Shown here: one piece after another, positions 1-6,287 of the stretch | How the letters are laid out: each line of letters begins with the position of its first letter | Numbering within the stretch: the first letter of the stretch is position 1 | Assembly (NCBI GenBank): GCA_036477795.1 | Contig: JAZGDL010000185.1 | Span: 1 to 12,155, forward strand | Direction: 5' to 3' | Length of the DNA stretch: 12,155 bases | From: JAZGDL01 sp036477795 | Lineage (GTDB): Bacteria > Planctomycetota > Phycisphaerae > UBA1845 | The notes under the pieces: model-generated | What the model was told of the DNA's origin: nothing | The model's database searches: none | Seen by the model: only the letters and a program-made list of their open reading frames with translations | Position numbers and translations under genes: made by a program

Positions 1-14
1 CGGTCGTTCATTTG

Positions 15-1025
15 TCAATCGGCACCGCCGCGCTCTCCAATCTGCGCTTCTGCCCGTTCGATCATCTCGGGGAATCGTGCCCAGGGTGAATTCGAACTGG
101 AGACGGTGCGCGCCAACTGAGCGGCGATACCGGAAGCCTGAGCCGCGGAGTCGGGGATCCGCGAATACCACAATACGTAGCAGTACAGCGCCTGCACGGC
201 GGGGTTGTCCAGGTTCTCCTGGGCAAACTGTCGCAACTGAAGAATTGATCTCAGCATTTTTTTCTCGTCGCCGAAAATCTCTTGGAGCGAAACGTCATAT
301 TCAAAAAGCCCCGCGATACCGGGCGGGCGTCGTGCGTCGTAGCTGATGCTCTTGGCCAGCAGCGTAATGGCCCGGCGGTAGTGGCTCTGGGCCACGTCAA
401 CGATGAGTTGGCCGAAACGTGGCACCGGTGAATGCCGGTCAACTATCTCAGCCGACTCGAACGCGCTGCGGGCCCGTAGGTAATCGCCGTCTTGGAAGTA
501 TCCCCAGCCGTCATCAACGAGCTGCCGTCCCTGCAAATCGATCTGGGCGGCTAGACTTCTGGAGTATTCGTTCGCTCGCAGATTGGAGGTCTTGATCTCT
601 TCGATAGCCCGTTCGATGTCGGCTTGGGAAGGGGCGTTTCTGAGGCCGGCGACAGTGCTGGACAGGCTCATGCGGGTCAGAGGTGCGGTGTAGCCGGCCC
701 GGTACAGCAACGACCGTGGGCGATGGATGAACCCACTTACATCGGTTCTGCCCAGGCCTCTCCTGTTGATGCCCAGCGCGTTCCTGCCTCTGCCCGCTGC
801 CGAACCGCGGAGGGCAAGGCGCGTCGAGCGCGCCATGCCGCGCGGGGCGGGGCGACGACCGGGAGCACGCATGACACGGTTGGGACCGATCGGCCGGCGA
901 TTCACCGCGCGTTGCGCCCAGGCGGTCGAGTCGCCGAGAACTGCACAGAGAATCATGGCCCACAGGCTCACCCGGGCCAATCGCCCCGTGCGGCACAAAG
1001 CTCCAGCAGACCAACTTCGTTTCAT
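15..1025 (-). CDS. Exported TPR-like protein of unknown function
   Basis: I do not recognise this 336-residue protein as a named family. It starts with a likely signal peptide: MKRS, an Arg-containing n-region, a hydrophobic stretch at about residues 19-31, and an AWA-Q cleavage site near residue 37. An Arg/Gly/Pro-rich, probably disordered stretch follows (about 38-110). The rest is helical and TPR-like: a segment reading GYFQDGDYLRARSAFESAE is a typical TPR helix pair, followed by further amphipathic helices. It probably acts outside the cytoplasm as a scaffold, which is inference. I chose the ATG at 1025 because the signal peptide begins there; the reading frame opens upstream at 1070, which would add 15 residues in front of it. 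Neither start has a clear Shine-Dalgarno. A perfect TTGACA lies at 1118-1123 on this strand, without a good -10. It lies downstream of the exported protein at 1180-2292 on the same strand, 154 bp away, so the two may be co-transcribed. Confidence 0.75.
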   Translation of the reverse strand: MKRSWSAGALCRTGRLARVSLWAMILCAVLGDSTAWAQRAVNRRPIGPNRVMRAPGRRPAPRGMARSTRLALRGSAAGRGRNALGINRRGLGRTDVSGFIHRPRSLLYRAGYTAPLTRMSLSSTVAGLRNAPSQADIERAIEEIKTSNLRANEYSRSLAAQIDLQGRQLVDDGWGYFQDGDYLRARSAFESAEIVDRHSPVPRFGQLIVDVAQSHYRRAITLLAKSISYDARRPPGIAGLFEYDVSLQEIFGDEKKMLRSILQLRQFAQENLDNPAVQALYCYVLWYSRIPDSAAQASGIAAQLARTVSSSNSPWARFPEMIERAEAQIGERGGAD

Positions 1026-1179
1026 CAGCGGAATTGACACCCCAAACAAGCCGCCGCCGGTGCAAAGCATGAATACCGGTTCATCATGCGGTTTATGTCG
1101 TCATATGCTAGGTCTCATGTCAAGACAATTCAAGGAGTTAGCACCATTTGACGGCCTTGCGTGGCCGTAGCGGCGGCGA

Positions 1180-2292
1180 TCATCGGCCGGATAATCGATT
1201 CTTCGCGGCGGCGCGTTGCCGTTCGGTGAGCAGCGCGTTTGACCTCATCTCGAGTTCTTGGAACATGATCTGTATCGGCGCGAAGTCGTCGCTGGTCGTA
1301 GCGGATGCGGCTGGGACCGGCTCTTGAAGGTGCCTCTGCCGATACTGTCGGGTGCGCGATTGGAGCTCCGCGAGAATGGAACGAATCGTGGCGCGCTGTC
1401 CCGCGTCAAGGTGGTGCGTCTCGATGAATTCGCGAACATAGCGGTCCCAGGTGGACTCGTCGGCGGGCTTGATGCGGCCGGGCAACCTGGCTGGAAGCCG
1501 CGGCGTCGGTCCGATGGTGGCCGGCATCTTGGCGCGCCCTGCGGCCCGCCGCGAAAGGTTTCTGCGGCCGCTCTGAATGGGATCGTCCTGCAGGCCCCAA
1601 TCGCCCGGTTTCCATTCGCCCCTGGCCCAGGCGGCGCGTTTCTTGTTGAAGTCCTGCGTGCGGCGGCTGAAACCCGCATAATCGCGATCGATGATCTTCC
1701 GCTGTTGTTCGCTCATGTCGCGCTTGGTGCTATTCATGATTCTATCAATACGACGTTGGGTGTCAGCCAGCAGCGGATCGCTGCCCTCGGACCAGCGGGC
1801 GATTTGTTGGAGTGTGAAAGGATTGCCTTGGGCGCGGGTGCTGATGAATTCGCGGCCCTGTTTGACGAGGACCTCGGCGTTTTGGATCATGAAACCGAAC
1901 GACTCGCGCATCAGTCTTGATTGCAACTGCACCTTTTGGGTGGAGCTGAGCTTGTAGCGGTCGGCGAGCATGTCGGTCATCTTTTGGATGCGGTCGTTGA
2001 ATTGCCAGGGCGGGATGCGGGTGACCTCGTGGGCCAGCTCCTTGGCGAACAGGTCCGTCTCCGAGTGCCAGCCGCTGTCAGCCCACAGGCCATCCGCCAT
2101 CGAATTAAACAGTTCGGCATATTCGGACCAGCCTCCTTGGGTGCGTATTTCGGCACCGAGATCTTCGAGCAGCGCCGTGGCGGTGGCGGTCTGTGCGGGA
2201 TCGACACCATCGGTCGGTTGGGCCGCAGCCGGGGCGGAGCACAACACACCGATGGTCAGGACATGGCAGAGCAGAGCATTCGGAGCTTTCAT
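1180..2292 (-). CDS. Exported helical protein, Spy/CpxP-like, unknown function
   Basis: This is a 370-residue protein with a clear signal peptide (MKAPNALLCHVLTIGVLCSA, cleavage about AAA-Q at residue 24). The mature part is almost all charged helix. It has recurring segments of the type L-x-x-x-Q-(K/R)-x-x-(I/L), for example KLSSTQKVQLQ, LDAGQRATIRSIL and LTERQRAAAK. Such LTxxQ-type segments occur in Spy/CpxP-like periplasmic proteins and in many poorly described planctomycete proteins. That similarity is pattern-level only, and I assign no function. The middle has a basic, Pro/Arg-rich linker. The frame is open from 2319, but the ATG at 2292 begins the signal peptide, and the predicted promoter at 2323-2351 would start transcription near 2316, which rules out the longer form. 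There is no strong Shine-Dalgarno. Confidence 0.75.
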   Translation of the reverse strand: MKAPNALLCHVLTIGVLCSAPAAAQPTDGVDPAQTATATALLEDLGAEIRTQGGWSEYAELFNSMADGLWADSGWHSETDLFAKELAHEVTRIPPWQFNDRIQKMTDMLADRYKLSSTQKVQLQSRLMRESFGFMIQNAEVLVKQGREFISTRAQGNPFTLQQIARWSEGSDPLLADTQRRIDRIMNSTKRDMSEQQRKIIDRDYAGFSRRTQDFNKKRAAWARGEWKPGDWGLQDDPIQSGRRNLSRRAAGRAKMPATIGPTPRLPARLPGRIKPADESTWDRYVREFIETHHLDAGQRATIRSILAELQSRTRQYRQRHLQEPVPAASATTSDDFAPIQIMFQELEMRSNALLTERQRAAAKNRLSGR

Positions 2293-2322
2293 TTCCGCAC
2301 ACCAAAAGACGCCGCACATCCA

Positions 2323-2351
2323 ATTGTAACAAATGGGGACTTTGCGACCAA
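2323..2351 (-). promoter_or_regulatory. Predicted sigma70-type promoter for the gene at 1180-2292
   Basis: On the minus strand there is TTGGTC (2351-2346), a 17-nt spacer, and TACAAT (2328-2323). The -10 matches the consensus at 5 of 6 bases; the -35 matches only its first three. Transcription would start near 2316, about 24 nt before the chosen ATG. Confidence 0.4.
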
Positions 2352-2416
2352 ACAGAAAGAGTAAGCGTTCAGCGGTCAGCTTTCAGCAGTAAGCCGGTGT
2401 GGGACAGACCTGTGAA

Positions 2417-2444
2417 AAGCCCACGGGCTGCAACCCGTGGGCTT
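2417..2444 (-). terminator. Palindrome, probable terminator (copy A)
   Basis: This 28-nt near-perfect palindrome (one mismatched pair) begins and ends with AAGCCCACGGG / CCCGTGGGCTT. Read on the minus strand it is followed by two more T residues, giving CTTTTC, like a short intrinsic terminator. A second hairpin lies just before it at 2458-2481 (10-bp arms GGTGCGAGAA / TTCTCGCACC). Both are duplicated at 3811-3838 and 3852-3875. They may equally be dispersed repeats that happen to stop transcription. Confidence 0.4.
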
Positions 2445-2500
2445 GTGTCGGTTCCGGGGTGCGAGAAAGGATTCTCGCACCAGCACTCTCTAGTTTCTAG

Positions 2501-2882
2501 TTACTGGGAGGATGGAGCGCCCAGGCAGTGTGTACAGCGGAGGACTTTTGAGTCCGGGTGCTTGGACCGCCACTCGTCCCAGCGGATGCCGGGCTCGTAG
2601 TTGGTCCTGGAGAGTTCCTTGAGGAACTTACCGCGCAAGGAACCTTCAAGTGCCTCCCCTGACTTTTGCAGCCAGAGCGATCCGGTCAGCCGGTCGTACA
2701 TGACCAGGTTCCCATCGCGGACCTTGCCGGATACGGCCATGGTCAGCGTCTTGCCGTCGACTCGTCGATCGTGAACCACGATCCCTTGTTCGCTCGGTCA
2801 CCACGAGGCGCTGATCGGCGTGCCTCCCACGAGGTCGTTCACAACCTGATGATTGTTGAGAATGAACAGAGGGTATCCTCGC
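2501..2882 (-). pseudogene. Truncated second copy of the DUF3179 (seleno)protein gene
   Basis: This is the 3' portion of a DUF3179 gene. It covers YPLFILNNHQ, the in-frame TGA at 2798-2800, VHDRRVDGKTLTM and the C-terminal CTHC motif, ending at the TAA at 2501. The 5' half (lipoprotein signal and first part of the domain) is absent, and sequence upstream of 2882 is unrelated. No start codon with a plausible signal peptide precedes it, so I treat it as a remnant. It keeps the TGA and the putative SECIS hairpin (2767-2783) unchanged. In the coding part it differs from the full copy by only two amino acids (L for V before the TGA, E for A after it). Confidence 0.8.
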
Positions 2883-2928
2883 ACCGCGGCGACGACGACG
2901 GCGAAAAGTGCTGACAGCAGGCGAGTGC

Positions 2929-3183
2929 TTATCGGTAAACATCGCGCCGGTGGCCGACGTGAAGGACGGTAACCATCTGACCGCTGCCGTCTATTTCGTA
3001 GACCACCCGGTAGTCGCCTATCCGGATGCGCCATCCGTCACGACCCGTCAACTTGAGGCAACCGGATGGCCTGGGATCCTCGCCCAGGCCGCCAATGGCG
3101 TCGCGGACTCGGCTATACGCCTCCCCCGCCAACGCGCCCAATTCTTTTTGAGCACGGCGCAGGATCGTGACCTTGTAAATCAT
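2929..3183 (-). CDS. RelE/ParE-family toxin of a type II toxin-antitoxin pair
   Basis: The 84-residue length is normal for RelE/ParE toxins. The N-terminus MIYKVTILRRAQKEL is the typical first strand and helix. The core WRIRIGDYRVVYEI (residues 51-64) carries the conserved basic residues R52, R54 and R59. The C-terminus HVGHRRDVYR matches RelE-type ends. RelE members cleave mRNA on the ribosome, while ParE members poison gyrase; the RIGDYRVVYEI and GHRRDVYR motifs favour RelE, by family knowledge only. Its ATG (3183) overlaps the antitoxin stop by four bases (ATGA), so translation is coupled and the antitoxin comes first. The module lies between the two DUF3179 copies. Confidence 0.9.
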   Translation of the reverse strand: MIYKVTILRRAQKELGALAGEAYSRVRDAIGGLGEDPRPSGCLKLTGRDGWRIRIGDYRVVYEIDGSGQMVTVLHVGHRRDVYR

Positions 3184-3383
3184 TGACGATCCCGCTCAAT
3201 CTCCCTGACCGCCTGCTCGAATGGAACGGCCTCATCGCCGGAACTCTTGGCGGCATCGTAAGCCCGAATGGATTCCAGCTCCTCCAGCTCCTCCATTAGT
3301 TTGCGGTACTCTTCCATGGGCAGGATCACCCCCACGCGAGCCCCATTCTTATCGACGACATAGCCCTCATTGACCGTTGGCAT
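3180..3383 (-). CDS. Antitoxin of the RelE/ParE-type pair (Phd/YefM- or RelB-like)
   Basis: This small acidic protein (67 residues) reads MPTVNEGYVVDKNGARVGVILPMEEYRKLME, then an acidic helix and a C-terminal tail with DEAVPFEQAVREIER. This is a common layout for antitoxins paired with RelE toxins: an N-terminal DNA-binding or dimer part and a C-terminal part that wraps the toxin. The ATG at 3383 is preferred over a TTG one codon upstream because GAGGG sits 7 nt before it, one of the few good Shine-Dalgarno sequences in the window. It should bind and neutralise the toxin at 2929-3183 and probably repress the shared promoter at 3491-3520, which is family knowledge. Confidence 0.85.
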   Translation of the reverse strand: MPTVNEGYVVDKNGARVGVILPMEEYRKLMEELEELESIRAYDAAKSSGDEAVPFEQAVREIERDRQ

Positions 3384-3445
3384 CAACAGACCCTCTGTCC
3401 TGAACAGCTCGTCCCGCCCACCCGCCCGGCCATCAGTGATCTAAC

Positions 3446-3460
3446 GGACCGTAAGGGAGC
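3446..3460. repeat. Short copy of the ACCGTAAGGGAG element
   Basis: GGACCGTAAGGGAGC here matches the reverse complement of the CTCCCTTACGGTC element found at 8295-8318 and 10164-10185. It falls in the untranslated leader of the antitoxin gene. Confidence 0.5.
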
Positions 3461-3490
3461 GTGTCGCGATTTCCGGGCGAATCCAGAACC

Positions 3491-3520
3491 ATTATACGTT
3501 GCTCCGCCCCACGTTGTCGA
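3491..3520 (-). promoter_or_regulatory. Promoter of the toxin-antitoxin module
   Basis: On the minus strand there is TCGACA (3520-3515, 5 of 6 consensus bases), an 18-nt spacer, and a perfect TATAAT (3496-3491). Transcription should start near 3484, giving a leader of about 100 nt before the antitoxin ATG at 3383. Confidence 0.6.
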
Positions 3521-3786
3521 GCCGCCACCCGAAACAACCAAGCCCGTCGCTAGGGACAAAGCGTGTAGCGTCCCCCCCCCCGGGCCTGTCCCGATTCATC
3601 TGGATGGCGGTCGGAGGGACCAACAACCGGTAAGGTCTACCGGCAAGGCGGCACGGCCTGCGGATGTCTCACCCCTTCCGGAGGAGGAGGACGGAATGGC
3701 AATACGGAGCTGTCCGGGGTGAATTAGATGTACAGCGCAAGGTCACGCTGGCCCCTTATTGGAATCCCTTGTCGGTCCCCCTTCCT
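3521..3786. other. Intergenic stretch without a recognisable gene
   Basis: I see no supported gene between the toxin-antitoxin promoter and the second copy of the 490-bp repeat. The stretch holds a run of ten C residues (3572-3581) and a GGAGGAGGAGGACGG purine run near 3677-3694. Short open frames here show no family signal. It could be a decayed gene or repeat remnants. Confidence 0.4.
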
Positions 3787-3810
3787 GCCGGCGTGGGACA
3801 GACCTGTGAA

Positions 3811-3838
3811 AAGCCCACGGGTTGCAACCCGTGGGCTT
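3811..3838 (-). terminator. Probable terminator of the CRTAC1-like/DUF3179 operon
   Basis: This is a perfect self-complementary 28-nt palindrome (arms AAGCCCACGGGTTG / CAACCCGTGGGCTT). On the minus strand it is followed by TT, giving CTTTTC. It lies 57 nt after the DUF3179 stop codon. A second hairpin at 3852-3875 (arms GGTGCGAGAA / TTCTCGCACC, TCCT loop on the minus strand) comes just before it. Together they look like a tandem terminator, though both also belong to dispersed palindrome families. Confidence 0.5.
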
Positions 3839-3894
3839 GTGTCGGTTCCGGGGTGCGAGAAAGGATTCTCGCACCAGCACTCTCTAGTTTCTAG

Positions 3895-4527
3895 TTACTG
3901 GGAGGATGGGGCGCCCAGGCAGTGTGTACAGCGGAGGACTTTTGAGTCCGGGTGCTTGGAGCGCCACTCGTCCCAGCGGATGCCGGGCTCGTAGTTGGTC
4001 CTGGAGAGTTCCTTGAGAAACTTACCGCGCAAGGAACCTTCAAGGGCCGCCCCTGACTTCTGCAGCCAGAGCGACCCGGTCAGCCGGTCGTACATGACCA
4101 GGTTCCCATCGCGGACCTTGCCGGATACGGCCATGGTCAGTGTCTTGCCGTCGACTCGTCGATCGTGAACCACGATCCCTTGTTCGCTCGGTCACCACGA
4201 GGCGCTGATCGGCGTGCCTCCCACAACGTCGTTCACAACCTGATGATTGTTGAGAATGAACAGAGGGTATGCTCGCGCCTCACCGCCCACAAAGACGCCG
4301 ATGACCTTCGTTCCCGGTGCGATGATGGCCTCATCGGCGTCCACCAGCTCCGGATGCAGGATGGCTTGTTTTGCATCCTTGGCCCGATACTGAATCATGC
4401 CGTGATAGGGTTCGCCGCCCGTCGGAGTGCGTTCCTGCGGAGGTGCCCCGCCCCTTCCAGGGGCGGCACATCCGGCGAACAGAGTGAGTGAACCTGTTCC
4501 CAAGGCGACCAGTAGGAATCTCTTCAT
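3895..4527 (-). CDS. DUF3179 lipoprotein, predicted selenoprotein (TGA read as Sec112)
   Basis: The protein has 210 residues if the TGA at 4194-4192 is decoded. Residues 1-20 are a lipoprotein signal (MKRFLLVALG..., lipobox LFAGC, Cys20). Next come a Gly/Pro-rich linker and the DUF3179 domain: AYPLFILNNHQVVNDVVGG, then ISASW-Sec-PSEQGIVVHDRRVDGKTL, then NLVMYDRLTGSLW and RWDEWRSKHPDSKVL. In the family, as I recall it, a Cys-Pro follows the aromatic residue here, so the TGA replaces that Cys exactly. The second Cys of the usual C-P-L-C appears to be Glu. A CTHC motif follows the domain (200-203) and may pair with the Sec, which is inference. The ATG at 4527 overlaps the stop of the upstream CRTAC1-like gene (ATGA), so translation is coupled. 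The function of DUF3179 is unknown to me; an extracytoplasmic redox role fits Sec plus CxxC. The alternative is a recent nonsense mutation, argued against by the hairpin and the synonymous changes described in the findings. Confidence 0.8.
4161..4194 (-). promoter_or_regulatory. Sec codon and putative bacterial SECIS hairpin
   Basis: On the minus strand the TGA (4194-4192) is followed by 14 nt, then a perfect 7-bp stem, GATCGTG (4177-4171) and CACGATC (4167-4161), closing a GTT loop (4170-4168). There are 21 nt between the TGA and the loop, inside the usual 16-37 nt range for bacterial SECIS elements. The loop begins with G and carries GU, the bases SelB is known to contact. The same hairpin lies at 2767-2783 in the truncated copy. 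Confidence 0.65.
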
Positions 4528-6287
4528 TTTGACCCGTCCCGTTGCGGCTCCGTCACTGTCAGCGTTTGGTTGACGGCAACCTTCCGTAACGACTGCATCC
4601 GGCCACAAGGCCAGCGCACGTTCACACGCGAAACTTGTTTGACTTTGCCGACGCCGAAGTGGAGCGTCTTGGTGTGGCTACTCAGGTAACTGGCCCCGAG
4701 AAGTAGTTCGCACATTTGCCCAGGAGTGCCTTCGCACCGGACCGTGACGCGGGCGTTGGCGGCGTCTTTGTTGCAGTCCCGCCCGACGAGTTTGATCTTG
4801 ACCCAGTTGCCCATGCTGGTCGATACGTTTCGCAGCAGGGCGGGCGCCTCCCCGTGGTTGTTTATGGCCAGGTCCGGCTTACCGTCCAGGTCAAAATCCG
4901 ACACGGCGGCGCCGCGCCCTACATGATTCTCCCCGAAATACGGCCCCGCTCGTGACCCCAACTGATGCCAGCGGCCTTTTCGGCGTTCGTACACCTGGCT
5001 CTTCTGCGGGAGCATCTTTGGATTCTTCAGAACGTCCAAGGTGAGTTCATCTTCAATCGTGCTTCCATACACGATAAACAGGTCCTGGTCGCCGTCGTTG
5101 TCAAAGTCCACCAGGCCGGTGCCCCAGCCCACCAGGGCACCGTCAAGCTTTCGCAAACCTACTTGCGTGGCGTGATCGTCAAAGCTCAGCATATTCCCGA
5201 CAGAGTCGTTGATGTAGAACGCCGGGTCCTCAGCTACCCAGTGGGTGACCAGCAGATCCTGGTCGCCGTCCGAGTGAAAGTCGGTCACGGCCACACCCAT
5301 GGCTCCCCGCGGGTCGAAAAGGCCGGCCACCAGGGCCAGGTCCTCAAACGTTCCGTCGTGCCCGTTGCGAAACAGGCAATCCAGCGACTGGTCGTTGGCA
5401 ATGTACAAATCAATCCAGCCGTCATTGTCGAAGTCGCACCAGATAGCCTGCATACTGCGCCCACCGGCGTTCGAGGTGCCGGATTTTTTTGTCACGTCGC
5501 GGAACCTTCCATCCGGTTGCTGATGGAAGAGGTGATTGGCCAGCGGTGGATAGCTACCTGGTGTAGTCATAGGCGCCGGTCGGCCGGCCACCAGGGGTCG
5601 ATTGCGTGCCTTTTCGATTGGAAAGTCAACGTAGCGGCAAACGTACAGGTCGAGTCGCCCATCGCGGTCGTAGTCTCCCCAGGCGGCTCCCAGGCAGTAT
5701 CCGGCGACACCGCCCAGGCCAAGCTCTTGGGTCACGTCACTGAAGCGGCTGCCGTCATTTCGGAACAGGCGAACACCCTCGAGGTTGGTGACCAGCAGGT
5801 CCGCGTCGCCGTCGTTGTCGTAGTCGGCGAAAACCGCGGCCATATCCATCCGCGACTCGTTGAGCCCGACCGATTCGGTAACGTCGGTGAACCTCCCTTC
5901 GCCGTCGTTTCGCCAGAGCCGGCTTCCAGGAAACCGTCGGCGAGCCGAGGACGCCGTGAGGTAAGGCCCATTCATGTTGCACAAGAACAGATCATCGTCC
6001 CCGTCGCCGTCGTAGTCGCCCCAGGCGCAACCCGATCCGTTGTCTTCGGGAAGCAGCGACGCCCGGGCATGGCCGTTGAAATGGACGAAACGAGGCAGCG
6101 ATCCTGCCGGAACGCGTTCGAAGCGAATCCCGGTCTCGTTGTGGGACCGGCTTTCCAGCCGGTCGACAGGCTGGAAAGCCTGTCCCACAGGCGCACCGTC
6201 GGCAAGTACATGGGCCGCAAGTAGACCAAGGGCCAGTGACCAGGCCATCAAAAACGGATTCCTCAAACCGTCGTCAAGCGCCTTCAT
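4524..6287 (-). CDS. CRTAC1-like secreted FG-GAP/VCBS repeat protein with ASPIC/UnbV domain
   Basis: The 587-residue exported protein has a signal sequence at about 1-30 (MKALDDGLRNPFLMAWSLAL...). Seven Asp-rich, Ca-binding-type FG-GAP motifs follow at about 89-99 (GDYDGDGDDDL), 154-164, 204-214, 284-294, 336-345, 394-403 and 464-473, as in an integrin-like beta-propeller. The C-terminus (about 493-580, NWVKIKLVG ... LLLGASYLSSHTKTLHFG ... VRWPCG) is an ASPIC/UnbV domain. This domain order is that of CRTAC1-type proteins, common in Planctomycetota and of unclear role, probably in binding or adhesion. The frame is open from 6380, but the ATG at 6287 starts the signal peptide. Residues 34-49 (VGQAFQPVDRLESRSH) are encoded by a 48-bp palindromic repeat, so this part is a late insertion between signal peptide and mature domain. 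The gene is the first of a pair with the DUF3179 gene. Confidence 0.9.
   Translation of the reverse strand: MKALDDGLRNPFLMAWSLALGLLAAHVLADGAPVGQAFQPVDRLESRSHNETGIRFERVPAGSLPRFVHFNGHARASLLPEDNGSGCAWGDYDGDGDDDLFLCNMNGPYLTASSARRRFPGSRLWRNDGEGRFTDVTESVGLNESRMDMAAVFADYDNDGDADLLVTNLEGVRLFRNDGSRFSDVTQELGLGGVAGYCLGAAWGDYDRDGRLDLYVCRYVDFPIEKARNRPLVAGRPAPMTTPGSYPPLANHLFHQQPDGRFRDVTKKSGTSNAGGRSMQAIWCDFDNDGWIDLYIANDQSLDCLFRNGHDGTFEDLALVAGLFDPRGAMGVAVTDFHSDGDQDLLVTHWVAEDPAFYINDSVGNMLSFDDHATQVGLRKLDGALVGWGTGLVDFDNDGDQDLFIVYGSTIEDELTLDVLKNPKMLPQKSQVYERRKGRWHQLGSRAGPYFGENHVGRGAAVSDFDLDGKPDLAINNHGEAPALLRNVSTSMGNWVKIKLVGRDCNKDAANARVTVRCEGTPGQMCELLLGASYLSSHTKTLHFGVGKVKQVSRVNVRWPCGRMQSLRKVAVNQTLTVTEPQRDGSK
6141..6188. 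repeat. Palindromic repeat inside the CRTAC1-like gene (48 bp)
   Basis: Two 24-nt arms, GTGGGACCGGCTTTCC... and ...GGAAAGCCTGTCCCAC, meet without a spacer. The same family occurs at 9393-9444 and 9803-9854. The 48-bp length is a multiple of three, and no reading frame on either strand contains a stop. Confidence 0.9.

Larger units (their letters stand above)
2393..2882. repeat. 490-bp direct repeat, copy A (partner 3787-4276)
   Basis: This stretch aligns without gaps to 3787-4276, offset by exactly 1394 bases, with about 13 mismatches (roughly 97% identity). It holds the 3' part of a DUF3179 gene and two downstream palindromes (2458-2481 and 2417-2444). The outer left end coincides with the start of a GTGGGACAGACC palindromic region. 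The right end falls inside the coding sequence, just 5' of the codons for YPLFILNNHQ. The sequences outside both ends are unrelated. Confidence 0.95.
3787..4276. repeat. 490-bp direct repeat, copy B (partner 2393-2882)
   Basis: This is the full-context copy of the direct repeat: it includes the 3' part of the intact DUF3179 gene and its downstream palindromes. About 13 mismatches and no gaps separate the copies. The two copies flank a 904-bp spacer that carries the toxin-antitoxin module. Confidence 0.95.

Noticed and set aside
3572..3581. C10 run as a phase-variable tract
   Set aside because: No gene or promoter is placed so that a length change in the run would switch it; sequencing error is also possible.
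2393..4276. 490-bp direct repeats as the ends of an insertion sequence or transposon
   Set aside because: The copies contain a gene fragment, there is no transposase between them, no terminal inverted repeats and no target-site duplication that I can see.
4192..4527. DUF3179 gene ending at the TGA as a short 111-residue protein
   Set aside because: The domain would be cut in the middle of its core. Downstream codons stay in frame, show mostly silent changes between copies, and a SECIS-like hairpin follows directly.
4965..6224. Long plus-strand open frame opposite the CRTAC1-like gene (419 codons)
   Set aside because: It mirrors the Asp/Gly-rich FG-GAP repeats on the other strand and has no domain of its own; the minus-strand gene has clear domains and a signal peptide.
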